From the NCBI GenBank assembly GCA_029565415.1, contig JAKQOH010000092.1, forward strand, positions 29,996 to 93,995: a stretch of 64,000 nucleotides of DNA, given 5' to 3'. This DNA comes from Candidatus Rifleibacteriota bacterium. Its GTDB lineage: Bacteria; Riflebacteria; Ozemobacteria; Ozemobacterales; Ozemobacteraceae. Below, one piece after another: positions 8,178 through 19,296 of this stretch. Made by a program: the position numbers and the translations under genes. The notes below the pieces were generated by a model. That model was not told where the DNA came from and searched no databases. It was given only the letters and a program-made list of their open reading frames with translations. Within the stretch, counting starts at the first letter, position 1; every line of letters begins with the position of its first letter.

Positions 8178-9479
8178 TCACCGGGTGAAGCGGGTGGCGA
8201 GGCGACGGGCCAGCGTGCGAAGCCGTCGCCGGTAGGCGACGGGATCGGGAAGCGGGGCGCGGGCGATCCCGCTCTCCATGGCCGCTGCCGCGACGGCGGA
8301 GGCGACGGTTTCCAGCAGGCGGGGGTCGAAAGGACGCGGCAGAAGATACTCCCGGCCAAACGACAGCCGCCGCAAGCCATAGGCCTTCAATACGGCGGCG
8401 GGAACCGGCCGGCGGGCCAGGTCGGCGAGGGCGTGGCTGGCGGCCAGTTTCATCGCGTCGTCGATCGTCGCGGCCCGCACGTCGAGAGCGCCCCGGAACA
8501 GAAACGGGAAGCCCAGCAGGTTGTTCACCTGGTTCGGAACGTCGCTGCGGCCGGTCGCAATGATCGCGTCAGGCCTTGCCGCGCGCGCCGTGAGGGGATC
8601 GATCTCGGGGACCGGGTTCGCCAGGGCCAGCACGACCGGATCGGGAGCCATGCCCGCGAGCATGGCCGTTGTGACGATTCCGGCAGCCGAGACACCGATG
8701 AACACGTCAGCACCGCGCATCGCCTCCCCGAGGGTGCGTGCGCGGCCCGTCGTCGCGAACGGGGCCAGCCACCGGTTCATCCCCTCGGCCCGGCCTTTGT
8801 AAACGACACCATGTATGTCGCATAGAATAATATTTCGTTTTGCGCAACCCGCCTGCGTCAGCAGGTGCGCAATCGCCAGCCCGGCGGCTCCTGCGCCGCT
8901 GATCACGATCCTCGCCTCGGCGGCGACCCGGCGGGTCAGATGGAAGGCGTTGATCAGGGCCGCGGCCACGACCACGGCCGTCCCATGCTGATCGTCGTGG
9001 AACACCGGGATCTTCATCCGTGCCCGGAGCCGTTCCTCGATCTCGAAACACTCGGGAGCCCGGATATCCTCGAGGTTGATGCCGCCGAAGCTCGGCTCCA
9101 TGAGCGAAACGGCGTCGCAGAGCCGGTCCGCATCCGTCGTGTCCAGTTCCAGGTCGATGGCGTCGATCCCGGCGAAGCGCTTGAACAGCATGGCCTTCCC
9201 TTCCATCACCGGCTTTCCCGCGAGCGCCCCGATGCTGCCGAGGCCGAGAACGGCCGTGCCGTTGGTGATCACCGCCACGAGGTTCCCCCGGTTCGTCAGG
9301 CGCCAGGCGGCTTCGGCATCGTCCCGAATCGCCAGGCAGGGCGTGGCCACGCCCGGGGTATACGAAAGGCTGAGATCTTCCGCCGTCGAACAGGGTTTCG
9401 TCGGAAGGATCTCGATCTTCCCGGCTGGAACGGCAGCATGCAGGTGCAAGGCCTTGCGGGCAAGGGAGGGGCTGCTCAT
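8178..9479 (-). CDS. NAD(P)-dependent malic enzyme
   Basis: Oxidative decarboxylation of malate to pyruvate (EC 1.1.1.38/40). The 433-residue protein has the short bacterial malic enzyme architecture: N-terminal domain with [13 protein letters not shown] and [15 protein letters not shown], metal-site segment [12 protein letters not shown], and NAD-binding [14 protein letters not shown] with ANPVPEI further on. Its start overlaps the stop of the upstream sensor kinase by 4 bases (ATGA), so the two are translationally coupled. It could supply pyruvate or NAD(P)H beside the glutamate fermentation genes. Cofactor preference cannot be read with confidence. Confidence 0.93.
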   Translation of the reverse strand: MSSPSLARKALHLHAAVPAGKIEILPTKPCSTAEDLSLSYTPGVATPCLAIRDDAEAAWRLTNRGNLVAVITNGTAVLGLGSIGALAGKPVMEGKAMLFKRFAGIDAIDLELDTTDADRLCDAVSLMEPSFGGINLEDIRAPECFEIEERLRARMKIPVFHDDQHGTAVVVAAALINAFHLTRRVAAEARIVISGAGAAGLAIAHLLTQAGCAKRNIILCDIHGVVYKGRAEGMNRWLAPFATTGRARTLGEAMRGADVFIGVSAAGIVTTAMLAGMAPDPVVLALANPVPEIDPLTARAARPDAIIATGRSDVPNQVNNLLGFPFLFRGALDVRAATIDDAMKLAASHALADLARRPVPAAVLKAYGLRRLSFGREYLLPRPFDPRLLETVASAVAAAAMESGIARAPLPDPVAYRRRLRTLARRLATRFTR

Positions 9480-11977
9480 GCGGCCTCCTTCGGGGTTTCA
9501 CGGATGCGGCCGAGAACGGCCTGGACGTCGGCCATGGTGAAGGGTTTGCGCAGCGAACCGCAGAAGCCGTGAGAGGCGTGGTCGGCCAGGATCGGATCAT
9601 TCGAGTAGCCGGAGGCGACGACGAATTTCAGATTCGGATCGAGTTCGTGAAGCCTCTTTCGGGCCTCGTTGCCGCCCATGCCGCCCCGGATCGTCAGGTC
9701 GAGGATCGCCAGGCGGTAGGGGCGGTTCGCCTCGATGGCCTGCCGGCATGCCTCGATGGCCGCCTCGCCGTTGGGGACGCCGGTGCTTTCGAAGCCGAGA
9801 TGCGAAAGGATGCCCTGCATGACGGAGAGAATCGCCTGCTCGTCATCCATCACCAGAATGGTGCCAACTCCGCCGGCCGGGAGTGGCGCGGCCTCCTCCT
9901 GAGGCAGAGGCTGCCGGGCCGTTGCCGGAAGGTAGATGTGGAACGTGGAGCCCTCGCCCGGCCGGGATTCGACGGTGATGTGGCCCCCGTGCCGTTCGAT
10001 GATCGAGTAGACGGTCGAGAGGCCCAGGCCGTGGCCCGTCGACTTGGTCGTGAAGAAGGGGTCGAACAGGTGGGGCAGATTTTCGGGAAGGATGCCGCAG
10101 CCTTCGTCGACGACGCTGAGTCGGACATACGAGCCGGGCTCGAGCAGTTGCCCGGGGCGCATGACGGACTGGCCTTCCGGCGCCGTGCCGTCCTGGGCGA
10201 CCGTCACGTTGTGGGCCGAAACGCGGATCGTTCCGCCGGACGGCATGGCCTGGCGGGCGTTGATCACCAGATTCTGGATGGCCTGGCCGAACTGGCCCTC
10301 GTCCACCTCGAGCATGTGCAGATCCGGGGCGATGTCGAGAAGGAGCCGGATGCTGGAGCCGGCCATCACCAGCTTTGCCGCATCCTCGATCAGATGCGTG
10401 ACGGCCTGGGCGCGCTTGTGTGGAAGCCCGCCCCGGGCGAACGTCAGGAGCTGGCGGGTCAGGCCTCGCGCCGTCGAGATCGAGCTCTCGGCCTCGGCCA
10501 GGAAACGGAAGGCATCCGTTCCGCTCGGGAGAAGGGCTTTGGCAAGCGATACGTTGCCAAGAATACCAGTCAGAATATTATTAAAATCGTGGGCGATCCC
10601 GCCGGCCAGGATGCCGAGGGATTCCAGCTTCTGCGCCCGCTGCAGTTCCCGCTCGATCTCCTCCTGGACCGTGATGTCCTGGAAGACGATCACGGTGCCG
10701 ATCTGGGAGCCGCCCGCGTCGGTGATCGGTGCCATGGCGCTGCTGATCCGCAGCCTGCGGCCCCGGCGGTCGGTCATCTCGGAACGCTGGCGATGGCCGG
10801 ATGTCCCGGTGCGGATCGGAAACACCTCGGAAAGCACTTTCCCGGCAGCCTCCTCGGGCTTCCACCCCGTCAGATCCGCGGCGGTGGCGTTCATGATGAG
10901 AATCCGGCCGGAAAGGTCGGTGGAAATCACACCTTCGCCGATGCAGGCGAGGGTGACGGCAAGCCGTTCCTTCTGGTCCAGTAGCGCTTTTTCCGCTTCG
11001 CGCCGGGCCGAGAGTTCGACCGTCAGCTCGTCGGTGCGGATCGCGACCAGGCTATGCAGCGTCCGGTTCCAGATGACGAACCCCGTCATGATCGCCGTCA
11101 GCACCATCGCCACATAGCCGAACCAGCGCCAGAACTCCTCGCTGAACCCCGACGGATTTTCCAGGGAGATCCAGCGTTTGTAGAGGACGGACTTCTCCTC
11201 TGCCGAAAGGGAGGCGAGCCCCTTTTCCAGGATCGCATGGAGGAGCGGCTGGTCGTTGCGGCAGGCGATGGCGAGGACGTTTGTCTTGCCCGAATCCCCG
11301 GCCACCCGAAGCCGTGCGATGCCGTGTTTGTCAATCAGCCAGGACGCGATGGCGAAGTTGACGACCGCGGTGTCGGCGTGGTTGAACGAGACGGCCTGCA
11401 GACAGGCAAGATCGTCATCCTGGGGAACGAGCCGCAGGCCGGGAAAGCGTTCCCGGATATGCTCATGCAGCGCGTTTCCCCGTGTGACGGCGATGCTCAT
11501 CCCTTCCATCCTGCCGAAATCCAGCGTGCCCGGGATATCCGCGCGGGTGATGATCACGTTGGGAATGTCGACCAGGGGCCGGGTGAAGGCCAGGTAAGTC
11601 AGGCGCTCGGGTGTGATCTGGGCGGCCGTGATGCCGTCGATCCGGCGGCTTTTTGCCCGGGCGATCACCTCGTCCCACGTGCGACAGCGCACGATCTCGA
11701 TGCGGATACCCAACCGCGCCTCGATCTGGCGGATGCAGTCCGCCACGAAGCCGCGATACTCGCCCCGCTCGTCGAACCATTCGAGGGGAGGGAAAGCGGG
11801 ATCCGGGGCGAGGCGGATGACGTTGCCGCGTGCGGCGATCCAGGCCTGCTCTTCCGGGGTCAGGATGACGGTCGGGAGGGAAAAGGATGGGGACAATGAC
11901 ACGCAGACGAATGCGACGACGAGGACGACCAACAAGGGCCGGAAAAACCTTCCCGGACGGCTTGCAGTATGGGTCAT
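9476..11977 (-). CDS. Hybrid sensor histidine kinase with periplasmic SBP_bac_3 sensor, PAS and receiver domains
   Basis: An 833-residue protein from the ATG at 11977 (GGGATCCGACGAG upstream); a TTG at 12031 would add 18 residues. Domains in order: signal/TM (about 10-30), extracellular solute-binding family 3 domain ([21 protein letters not shown]), TM helix ([18 protein letters not shown]), PAS, HisKA with phosphoacceptor His in [13 protein letters not shown], HATPase (DEGCGI, then [14 protein letters not shown]), and a C-terminal receiver with the Asp in [14 protein letters not shown]. It would sense a small solute such as an amino acid. No separate output regulator is adjacent. Coupling to malic enzyme is unusual. 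Confidence 0.92.
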   Translation of the reverse strand: MTHTASRPGRFFRPLLVVLVVAFVCVSLSPSFSLPTVILTPEEQAWIAARGNVIRLAPDPAFPPLEWFDERGEYRGFVADCIRQIEARLGIRIEIVRCRTWDEVIARAKSRRIDGITAAQITPERLTYLAFTRPLVDIPNVIITRADIPGTLDFGRMEGMSIAVTRGNALHEHIRERFPGLRLVPQDDDLACLQAVSFNHADTAVVNFAIASWLIDKHGIARLRVAGDSGKTNVLAIACRNDQPLLHAILEKGLASLSAEEKSVLYKRWISLENPSGFSEEFWRWFGYVAMVLTAIMTGFVIWNRTLHSLVAIRTDELTVELSARREAEKALLDQKERLAVTLACIGEGVISTDLSGRILIMNATAADLTGWKPEEAAGKVLSEVFPIRTGTSGHRQRSEMTDRRGRRLRISSAMAPITDAGGSQIGTVIVFQDITVQEEIERELQRAQKLESLGILAGGIAHDFNNILTGILGNVSLAKALLPSGTDAFRFLAEAESSISTARGLTRQLLTFARGGLPHKRAQAVTHLIEDAAKLVMAGSSIRLLLDIAPDLHMLEVDEGQFGQAIQNLVINARQAMPSGGTIRVSAHNVTVAQDGTAPEGQSVMRPGQLLEPGSYVRLSVVDEGCGILPENLPHLFDPFFTTKSTGHGLGLSTVYSIIERHGGHITVESRPGEGSTFHIYLPATARQPLPQEEAAPLPAGGVGTILVMDDEQAILSVMQGILSHLGFESTGVPNGEAAIEACRQAIEANRPYRLAILDLTIRGGMGGNEARKRLHELDPNLKFVVASGYSNDPILADHASHGFCGSLRKPFTMADVQAVLGRIRETPKEAA

Positions 11978-12035
11978 ATCTCGTCGGATCCCTTTTCGCG
12001 CATCGCGTTTCCCGCGATGAATCACGGGCAATATA

Positions 12036-13352
12036 TCACATCTTCGGCTGGGGATCGACTTCGAGAATGGCGGGGGCCGTTTCCTGGATGAGTCCGAACC
12101 TGATGAACAGGGTGAAACTGAGGCTGATGACGACCGAAACGACCGTGCCCAGCGCCATCCCCTTCAGCTCGACCGTTCCGATCTTCACGGCGGCGCCGCT
12201 CACGCCGGTGATCAGTACGAGGGCGGTCAGGATCAGGTTCCGCGACTGGGTGTAATCGACGCGCTTCTCGATCAGCATCCGGATGCCGGCCGCGGCGATG
12301 ACGCCGAACAGCAGCAGGCAGACCCCGCCCATGACGGGGGTCGGGATGCTCCGGATCAGCGCCGCGAGCTTTCCGCAGAATGAGATGAGGACGGCGATGA
12401 GGGCGGCTCCGCCGATGACCCAGACGCTGTAGACGCGGGTGATCGCCATCACGCCGATATTCTCGCCGTAGGTCGTGTTGGGCGTCGCCCCGGCCAGGCC
12501 CGACAGGACGTTCGAGATGCCGTCGCCCAGCAGGGACCGGTCGAGGCCCGGCTCCTTCATCAGGTTGCGCCCGACGATGTTGCCGGTGACGACCAGGTGG
12601 CCGATATGCTCGGCGAGCACGACCAGGAAGGCCGGGGCCATCATCAGGAGCGCGGACGGGTTCAGGGTGGGGGTGTACAGGTGCGGCGGTTCGAACCATG
12701 CCGCCTGGCTCACGGCGTTCAGATCGACGATGCCCATCGCGAGGGCCAGCAGATAGCCGGCGACGGTGCCGATCAGAACCGGAATGACGGCCAGAAATCC
12801 CCGGAGCAGCACCGACGAAAGGATGATGACGGCCAGGGTCGCCAGAGACACCGTCATCGCCTGGGAAGCCGTGAACAGGCTTCCCTCGGGGATCGTGCCG
12901 GCCAGGCCGGCCATCTGCGCCGCCACCGGGGCCAGTTCGAGGCCGATCACCGCGACGATCGCCCCCATCGCCGCCGGGGGGAACACGACGTCTATCCAGG
13001 AGATGCCGGCCACCCGGATGATCTGGGAGACGATGATGAAAAATATACCAAATGCAATAAATCCGCCCTGGGCTGCCGCGTAGCCTCCGAGCTGGGGGTC
13101 CGCCATGATCGCGAGCGTGGGCGCGATGAAAGCAAAGCTCGAGCCGAGATAGGCCGGGATGCGACCGCGCGAGACGATCAGATAGACGAGGGTGCCGATG
13201 CCGTTCATCAGCAGGGACGTGGCCGGGTTGACCTTGAACAGGAACGGAACCAGTACCGTGGCGCCGAACATCGCGAACAGATGCTGGAGACTGAGGGGAA
13301 CCGTCTGGAGCAGGGGGAGCCGCTCCTCGGCCTGGATGACGCGCTGACTCAT
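12036..13352 (-). CDS. uraA: Uracil/xanthine permease (NCS2 family)
   Basis: A 438-residue integral membrane protein with about 14 hydrophobic segments and the nucleobase-cation symporter-2 pattern. Motifs include LLQTVPLSLQHLFAMFGATV near the N terminus, IPAYLGSSFAFI and TPNTTYGENIGVMAITR. It imports uracil (or xanthine) with protons. The ATG at 13352 has AGAGGT 9 bases upstream and gives the standard N terminus. A longer reading from a TTG at 13442 adds an unlikely 30-residue leader. The gene stands alone, about 90 bp from the antiporter gene. UraA is preferred over xanthine permeases, but substrate is not certain. Confidence 0.9.
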   Translation of the reverse strand: MSQRVIQAEERLPLLQTVPLSLQHLFAMFGATVLVPFLFKVNPATSLLMNGIGTLVYLIVSRGRIPAYLGSSFAFIAPTLAIMADPQLGGYAAAQGGFIAFGIFFIIVSQIIRVAGISWIDVVFPPAAMGAIVAVIGLELAPVAAQMAGLAGTIPEGSLFTASQAMTVSLATLAVIILSSVLLRGFLAVIPVLIGTVAGYLLALAMGIVDLNAVSQAAWFEPPHLYTPTLNPSALLMMAPAFLVVLAEHIGHLVVTGNIVGRNLMKEPGLDRSLLGDGISNVLSGLAGATPNTTYGENIGVMAITRVYSVWVIGGAALIAVLISFCGKLAALIRSIPTPVMGGVCLLLFGVIAAAGIRMLIEKRVDYTQSRNLILTALVLITGVSGAAVKIGTVELKGMALGTVVSVVISLSFTLFIRFGLIQETAPAILEVDPQPKM

Positions 13353-13445
13353 CGCATGCGACCTCTCGTGCGGGGTATGCCGGGCGGGGAGGCGATCCCT
13401 CGGCGGCGTATCAACATTACCCCGGCGGCCGTTTCCGGGCAACCG

Positions 13446-14588
13446 TCATTCCCAGGGCGATATCAGGGGCGGCCGCACGGCGGCTCCCGCAGGCGGCTGG
13501 TGGAACCGCGCCAGGAGGGTGGTGAAGAGGGAACTCGAAATCACCAGGACGAGGATGGTCAGATACCCCGAGGCGTCGATGATGCCGCTTTCGAGGCCGA
13601 ACGCGGCCGTGACGATGCCGAAGCTGAGCTGGTAATTGAACAGGATGGCCGCCCGGCGTGCTTCGGCGGCGGGGAGGAAACGTCGCGCCGCGAGCCAGGT
13701 GCCGGCGATCTTGCCGCCGAACGAGGCCAGGCCCAGCACCGCCAGCGCCGGGAGGAGGCCCGTATGGAGGTTGATCAGGCGCACCGAGAGGCCGGCCTTG
13801 AAGAAGAAGACCGGGGCGACCAGGCCGAAGACGATCGACTGGAGCTTGATCTGCAGCTCGCCGTGCTCGGCGAGGACCTCGTTGAGGAGCGCCCCGGCGG
13901 CGAAGGCCAGGATCGAGACATGCACGCTCGCCTGCTTCGAGGCGATGACGAGGCTCAGCAGCAGAAGCAGCACGAATCGCGTCTTGAGTTCGATCTCGTT
14001 GCCGGCATACCGGATGAACAGCCAGCGACACAGGCGCGGGAGCCGGGTCATCCACACCACGACCAGGCCCAGGACGACGAGCGAAACCACCGTCAGCCCC
14101 TCGAACAGCACCGCCAGGGCGATCATGCTGACGACGTCGACCACCATGGCGGCCCCCAACAGCGCCTGGCCCCGCGCTTCCTTCAACAGCCCCTGGCGCT
14201 TCAGATCGGCGTAGACGAGGGCCAGGGAAGTCGTGGACAGTCCGATGGCCGTCAGAATCGAGGTCTGGGCCGACATCCCGAGCAGGAAAAACGAAGCCCC
14301 GCCGACCAAAAACGCCGGCAGGAAGAATGATGCCAGCCCGATCGCCAGACTCGAACGCCAGTTCCGCCGGAGCATCACCAGATCCGTTTCGAACCCGGCG
14401 AAAAACATGATGCCCAGCAGGCCGAACGCCGCCGTGTGCTCGAGCCAGTCTGAGCTGCGAAGGCCAGCGAACGTGCCTGCCGCCACGCCGGCGAGAATCT
14501 CCATCACCGAGACCGAGATGCCCAGTTCGAGCGACAGGATGCCCGAGGCGAGGATCAGAAAGGCGACGAGGATGCCTTCATTGCTCAT
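13446..14588 (-). CDS. Kef-type cation:proton antiporter (CPA2 family)
   Basis: A 380-residue membrane protein with 10-12 predicted helices typical of the Na+/H+ exchanger (KefB/NapA) fold: [44 protein letters not shown] and [15 protein letters not shown]. The C-terminal TrkA/RCK nucleotide-binding domain of full Kef proteins is missing, so this is a membrane-only antiporter. It follows treS with a 4-base ATGA overlap. Pairing a cation antiporter with trehalose synthesis points to osmotic stress (inference). The ion is undetermined. Confidence 0.88.
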   Translation of the reverse strand: MSNEGILVAFLILASGILSLELGISVSVMEILAGVAAGTFAGLRSSDWLEHTAAFGLLGIMFFAGFETDLVMLRRNWRSSLAIGLASFFLPAFLVGGASFFLLGMSAQTSILTAIGLSTTSLALVYADLKRQGLLKEARGQALLGAAMVVDVVSMIALAVLFEGLTVVSLVVLGLVVVWMTRLPRLCRWLFIRYAGNEIELKTRFVLLLLLSLVIASKQASVHVSILAFAAGALLNEVLAEHGELQIKLQSIVFGLVAPVFFFKAGLSVRLINLHTGLLPALAVLGLASFGGKIAGTWLAARRFLPAAEARRAAILFNYQLSFGIVTAAFGLESGIIDASGYLTILVLVISSSLFTTLLARFHQPPAGAAVRPPLISPWE

Positions 14589-16240
14589 GTGGCGGGAGTC
14601 CCTTCCGGCGGCAGGAGTTCGAACCAGTAGAAGGTGTGGGGGCCCAGGGTCAGGAAATACGGAAGGCTGCCGATTTTCGGAAACAAGACACTACCGAATG
14701 GTTCCCGGGGGGTCCAGCCGGCGAACTCGGACAGGTTCATTTCGCACGGCTGGGCGAAACGCGAGAGGTTTGCCACGACGAGCATCCGTTGCGCCTGGGA
14801 CTCTCGCAGGAAGCTGAGAACGCGCGGGTTCGAGTTGGGAATCAGGCGCATGCCGCCCCGGCCGAACAGTTTGTACCGGCCCCGGATGCGGACCAGCCGC
14901 CGGATCCAGTTGAGGAGGGAGGTCGGAACGCGGTTCTGGGCCTCGACATTCAGGTGATGGTAGCTGTAGACGGGGTCGACGATGACGGGGGCATACAACT
15001 GCGCCGCATCGGCCCGGGAAAAGCCGGCGTTGCGGTCCATCGTCCACTGCATCGGGGTCCGGACGCCGTTCCGGTCTCCCAGGTAGATGTTGTCGCCCAT
15101 GCCCAGCTCGTCGCCGTAGTAGATGACCGGCGAACCGGGCATCGACAGCAGCAGCCCATACAGCAGCTCGATCTGCCGGCGCCCGTTCTCGAGCAGCGGG
15201 GCCAGCCGTCGCCGGATCCCCAGATTCAGCCGCATGCGGGGGTCCGTGGCATACTCCCGGTACATGTAGTCGCGATCGGCATCCGTCACCATCTCGAGCG
15301 TCAGCTCGTCGTGATTGCGCAGGAAGATCGCCCACTGGCAGGGCTCGGGAAGCAGCGGCAGCCGCTGCATGATCTCCTCGATCGGCCGTTTCTCCTCGCG
15401 CCGCAGCCCCATGAACAGGCGGGGCATCAGCGGGAAATTGAAGGCCATGTGGAACTCGTCTTGCCCGTTGCCGAAGTAGGGCAGCAGGTCTTCGGGCCAC
15501 TGGTTCGCTTCGGCGAGAAGCAGCCGGTTCGGCCACTGGGCGTCGACGAACCGGCGAAGCTCGCGGCAGAAGGCGTGCGTTTCCGGCAGGTTCTCGCAGT
15601 TCGTGCCTTCCCGCTCGATCAGGTAGGGGATGGCGTCGACGCGGAAGCCGTCGAGGCCGAGATTCAGCCAGAACCCGACCACGTCGAGAATCGCCGCCCG
15701 GACGGCCGGGTTGTCGTAGTTCAGGTCCGGCTGGTGGCTGAAGAACCGGTGCCAGAAATACTGTTTCGCGACAGGATCCCAGGTCCAGTTCGATGTCTCT
15801 GTGTCTTTGAATATAATACGAACATCTTTATATCTGTCGGGCGTGTCGCTCCAGACATACCAGTCGCGATAAGGGGAGTTGGGGTCCTGGCGGGCCTCGC
15901 GGAACCAGGCGTGTTGATCCGATGTGTGGTTCACCACCAGGTCGGCGAGAACGCGCAGGCCCATCGAGTGGGCCTCGTCGAGGAAGCGCCGGAAATCGTC
16001 GAGGCTGCCGTAGTCGGGATGGACCGATTTGAAATCCTCGATGTCATACCCGTCGTCGCGGAGCGGCGAGGGATAGAACGGGAGAAGCCAGATGCAGTCG
16101 ACGCCGAGATCGCGGATATAGGGGAGTTTCGAGGTGAGGCCGATGAAGTCCCCGATCCCGTCTCCGTTGCCGTCGCAGAAGCCCCTCACGTGGAGCTCGT
16201 AGAACACGGAATCCTTGTACCACAGCGGTCCTTCGGTCAT
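14585..16240 (-). CDS. treS: Trehalose synthase (maltose alpha-D-glucosyltransferase), GH13
   Basis: A 551-residue GH13 enzyme that isomerizes maltose and trehalose. TreS signatures: [41 protein letters not shown], nucleophile Asp202 in [10 protein letters not shown], acid/base Glu244 in [12 protein letters not shown], and Asp311 in LRNHDELT. The length is that of stand-alone TreS without a fused maltokinase. AGGAGG lies 5 bases before the ATG at 16240. It is 30 bp downstream of otsAB, so two trehalose routes are in one operon. Confidence 0.95.
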   Translation of the reverse strand: MTEGPLWYKDSVFYELHVRGFCDGNGDGIGDFIGLTSKLPYIRDLGVDCIWLLPFYPSPLRDDGYDIEDFKSVHPDYGSLDDFRRFLDEAHSMGLRVLADLVVNHTSDQHAWFREARQDPNSPYRDWYVWSDTPDRYKDVRIIFKDTETSNWTWDPVAKQYFWHRFFSHQPDLNYDNPAVRAAILDVVGFWLNLGLDGFRVDAIPYLIEREGTNCENLPETHAFCRELRRFVDAQWPNRLLLAEANQWPEDLLPYFGNGQDEFHMAFNFPLMPRLFMGLRREEKRPIEEIMQRLPLLPEPCQWAIFLRNHDELTLEMVTDADRDYMYREYATDPRMRLNLGIRRRLAPLLENGRRQIELLYGLLLSMPGSPVIYYGDELGMGDNIYLGDRNGVRTPMQWTMDRNAGFSRADAAQLYAPVIVDPVYSYHHLNVEAQNRVPTSLLNWIRRLVRIRGRYKLFGRGGMRLIPNSNPRVLSFLRESQAQRMLVVANLSRFAQPCEMNLSEFAGWTPREPFGSVLFPKIGSLPYFLTLGPHTFYWFELLPPEGTPAT

Positions 16241-16270
16241 GGCTGCCTCCTGTCTTGAGAGGTGGTGGGT

Positions 16271-18469
16271 TCAGTCGACCAGCCGGCGCAGCAGGCTGCG
16301 GGCCGCATCGGGGTCGGGGAGTCGGTAGCTCGCGACGCTCCGGGTGGAGCCGATGTGTACGGCTGTGCCCTCGGGGGGGACGGCGAGGAACATGTCCTCG
16401 TCGGTGCGGTCGTCGCCGAGAATCAGCATCCGACAGCCTCCTCCGGTTCCGGCGATGATGTCGCGGACGACGAGGCCCTTGTTGAGCCCGGCGGGCCGGG
16501 ATTCGACGACGTAAGCCCCGTGCAGCACCTCGAACCGGTCGGCGATGCCGTTGCGCTCGTACAGATGGCCGAGAGCCCCGGCAAGCTTCGCAGCCTGTTC
16601 CAGGCCGAACTCGGGCTCGACCGACCGGTAGTTCCAGCAGAAGCCGGCGGCCTTTTCCTCGAAGCGGCTGCCCGGGGTGGCGCGGATGAAGCTCCGGAAA
16701 AGCGGTCGCTGGAGCTCCTTGGCGGCTTGATCGATCTCGAGGCGGCAGGTCCACGCATCGTTGGGGGTCGATCTCGACCAGAGGCCGTGCTCGGCATGAA
16801 GGCCGATGGGCAGATGGCCGAACCACTCCTCGAGCTGGCGGCGCTCGCGGCCGCTGACGATGTGGACGTGGGTTTCGGGGCGGCGTGCCAGCCGTTCGAG
16901 CAGCTTCAGAAGCAGATCGTCCGGGTTCGTCGACTCGGGGTCCTCGGCGAACGGGATCAGCGTGCCGTCGTAATCCAGCAGGATCGTCAGGGCCGGCAGC
17001 GCCCGGAGACGTGCCACGAGCGTGTCGATCTCGGGCGGTGGCGTGTAGCCGGGCCGCGCGGGAGTGGCTGAAGCCGCGATTTCCCGGAGAGAGGCGAGGA
17101 ACTCTTCGGTCCAGGTGAAGACATCATACCCAAGAACCCGCTGGCGAAGCTGGCGCATCCGCCGGCGTGCTTCGGAGGCCGGCATCGTGAGCGCCCGTTT
17201 GATGTACTGGGCGAGCTGGTCCAGGTCGAAGGGGTTGACGATCAGGGACTCGGTGAGTTCGGCCGAGGCGCCGGCAAACTCGCTCAGGATGAGGACGCCG
17301 TCGTCCTTCGGGTGCATGGCCACGTATTCTTTCGCCACCAGGTTCATCCCGTCCCGCAGAGGGGTGACCAGCATCACGTCGGCGGCCATGTACAGGGCGG
17401 CCAGAGCCCGGTCATCGACGCTGCGCAGCAGATAATGAACCGGAAGGGCGCCGAACGTGCCGTGGGCGGCATTGATACGGCCGGCTATTTCATCCAGCTC
17501 TTTGCGAAGCCGGGCATACGACTCGACCTGGGTGCGGGAGGGAACGGTGATCTGGAGATACCGGATCCGGTCGCGCCATTCGGGGTGCCGCTCGAGGAAC
17601 CGCTCGACGGCCAGCAGACGCCGGGGAAGTCCTTTCGTGTAGTCGAGCCGGTCGACCCCGAGCAGAAGCTTCCGGCCGCCGGTTTCGGCTTTCAGCCGCT
17701 CCGCCTCTTTCTGCACCTCCGGGTCTCCGGCAAGACCGGTGAAATAGGCGGCGTCGATACCGATCGGGAACACCCCGAGCCGTATTTCACGGTCGGCGAT
17801 CGTCAGCGTGTCGCTCCGCGGGGAGAGGCGCAGCACGTGCGTGAGGCTTTGGCGAAAGTGGCGCATGTAGGCGAAGGTATGGAATCCGATCAGGTCGGCG
17901 CCCAGCATGCCTTCGAGGATCTCGTTCCGCCACGGAAGGATGCGGAACACCTCGGAGGAAGGGAAGGGGATGTGCAGGAAAAAGCCGATCGTCAGATCCG
18001 GCCGGATGCGGCGCAGCATGGCCGGCATCAGGGAAAGCTGGTAGTCGTGGACCCAGACGAGATCGCCCGGGCCGGCATTGGCGGCGGCGGCCTCGGCGAA
18101 CTGGCGGTTCACCTCGACGTAGGTGTTCCAGTTCGCCCACGCGTCGCGCAGCACCTTCTCGGTGTCGTAGTGATACAGCGGCCACAGGACGCCGTTCGAA
18201 AAACCTTCATAAAACCGTTTTACCTGGTTCGAGGAGAGCGGAACCGGCACCAGACGCTGGTCTGCAAGCTCCTTGCCGATCTGGCGAAGCTGCTCATCCG
18301 AAACCCTCCCCACCTCGCCCGGCCAGCCCACCCACAAGGCGTCCGAATCCCGGTGCGGGCCCTTCATCGCCGTCGCGAGGCCCCCCGCGGAGGGGTGGAC
18401 CGAAATCTGGCCGTGATCCGAGCGGATGGTGACGGGAAGCCGATTCGAAACGATCAGCAGACGCGCCAT
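16271..18469 (-). CDS. otsAB: Fused trehalose-6-phosphate synthase / trehalose-6-phosphatase
   Basis: A 732-residue bifunctional enzyme. The N-terminal GT20 synthase (about 1-470) shows LLIVSNRLPVTIR, VGWPGEVGR, WVHDYQLSLMPAMLR, HIPFPSSEVFR and LVTPLRDGMNLVAKEYVA. The C-terminal HAD phosphatase (about 490-725) shows LLDYDGTLIPFAEDPE and LILGDDRTDEDMF. Together they make trehalose from UDP-glucose and glucose-6-phosphate. The ATG at 18469 has AGGGAGGG just upstream; a longer in-frame start at 18583 lies in the promoter region and is rejected. It is the first gene of the trehalose operon. Fused OtsA-OtsB proteins are known in several phyla. Confidence 0.95.
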   Translation of the reverse strand: MARLLIVSNRLPVTIRSDHGQISVHPSAGGLATAMKGPHRDSDALWVGWPGEVGRVSDEQLRQIGKELADQRLVPVPLSSNQVKRFYEGFSNGVLWPLYHYDTEKVLRDAWANWNTYVEVNRQFAEAAAANAGPGDLVWVHDYQLSLMPAMLRRIRPDLTIGFFLHIPFPSSEVFRILPWRNEILEGMLGADLIGFHTFAYMRHFRQSLTHVLRLSPRSDTLTIADREIRLGVFPIGIDAAYFTGLAGDPEVQKEAERLKAETGGRKLLLGVDRLDYTKGLPRRLLAVERFLERHPEWRDRIRYLQITVPSRTQVESYARLRKELDEIAGRINAAHGTFGALPVHYLLRSVDDRALAALYMAADVMLVTPLRDGMNLVAKEYVAMHPKDDGVLILSEFAGASAELTESLIVNPFDLDQLAQYIKRALTMPASEARRRMRQLRQRVLGYDVFTWTEEFLASLREIAASATPARPGYTPPPEIDTLVARLRALPALTILLDYDGTLIPFAEDPESTNPDDLLLKLLERLARRPETHVHIVSGRERRQLEEWFGHLPIGLHAEHGLWSRSTPNDAWTCRLEIDQAAKELQRPLFRSFIRATPGSRFEEKAAGFCWNYRSVEPEFGLEQAAKLAGALGHLYERNGIADRFEVLHGAYVVESRPAGLNKGLVVRDIIAGTGGGCRMLILGDDRTDEDMFLAVPPEGTAVHIGSTRSVASYRLPDPDAARSLLRRLVD

Positions 18470-18503
18470 GAACCCTCCCTGAACGATGGAGTAGCGTGCG
18501 TTT

Positions 18504-18522
18504 TCAGGGTAGTTTACCCTGA
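18504..18522. promoter_or_regulatory. 19-bp palindromic operator upstream of otsAB
   Basis: TCAGGGTAGTTTACCCTGA is a perfect inverted repeat with 8-bp arms and a 3-bp centre, 35 bp upstream of the otsAB start. An AT-rich tract at 18556-18588 (minus-strand TTGTAT and TTTAAT hexamers about 18 bp apart) could be the promoter. The repeat would lie within the early transcribed region, fitting repression. The binding protein is unknown. Confidence 0.65.
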
Positions 18523-18736
18523 TGGTCGGTCGCATGGCAAGCCCGTCACGGAAATTAAAGGGTATATATAATACAATATACAAATCATGAGCGGCCGCTC
18601 GACGCCGTCATTTGGAACGTGGCGTGTCGAGGTGAACGGGGGGTGCTGGAGAAATCGGTTCGTCTGGGGTATGATGAAGCGCATGGCGCCGAACCGTCGT
18701 TCCGGAACGCGTGCCGCTGCGAGGAGAGGATGGGAG

Positions 18737-19276
18737 ATGGAAGACCTGCAACGCGTCATGATCGGGGCGGCCGTGGCCGTCGGCATCCTGCCGGAGCCGA
18801 CCCTGCGCACGGCCGACAAGCTGAGAGGGCTTCTCGACGGTGCGGCGCGCTCCCTCACGCTCGTCATCATCCGGTGTTCCGGTGCCGGCCCGATCGATGA
18901 CGGACTCGTCCATCGGGGCATGAAATACCTGTTTGCCAAAGCCGTGGAGATGGTCGTCGTCTGGGGCCGGTCGAAAGACGGAAAGGTCTCGATCACCCTC
19001 GACCCGAGACTGCTGAAGTATCCCGGCGACATCCTCGTCGATCCTGCAATATCAAAAGATATACAGAAAAGAATCCTCGACGCGGCGGCATCTGCCGACC
19101 AGCTGTTCCGGGCATACCAGCGGTATGCCGCCCGGGAGCCACAGACCGCCGGCGAGGCGGCCGACCGGGCGGCCGAGGTTTGCGCGGCTCTCACCTGGAC
19201 GGCCCGGATCGCTCTTTCCTGGGCTCTCACCGAAGAGCTCCACGACCCTGAGAAAGACGGCGGGACCCCCGCCTGA
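18737..19276 (+). CDS. Protein of unknown function, 179 aa
   Basis: I do not recognise this family. The start is placed at the ATG at 18737, preceded by GAGGAGAGGATGGGAG, rather than the upstream ATG at 18587, which sits in the otsAB promoter region. The protein is soluble-looking and alpha/beta in its middle (SLTLVIIRCSG, AVEMVVVWGRS), then helical with alanine-rich segments (ADQLFRAYQRYAAREPQTAG). It has no signal peptide. It is divergent from otsAB and 20 bp upstream of the DUF2157 gene, so it is probably co-transcribed with that membrane pair. Confidence 0.65.
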   Translation: MEDLQRVMIGAAVAVGILPEPTLRTADKLRGLLDGAARSLTLVIIRCSGAGPIDDGLVHRGMKYLFAKAVEMVVVWGRSKDGKVSITLDPRLLKYPGDILVDPAISKDIQKRILDAAASADQLFRAYQRYAAREPQTAGEAADRAAEVCAALTWTARIALSWALTEELHDPEKDGGTPA

Positions 19277-19296
19277 ACGCCCATCAGAGGTGATGC

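Noticed and set aside
18587..18736. Upstream start for the 179-aa gene
   Set aside because: It would place coding sequence over the otsAB promoter region and lacks a ribosome site. The start at 18737 has a good one.
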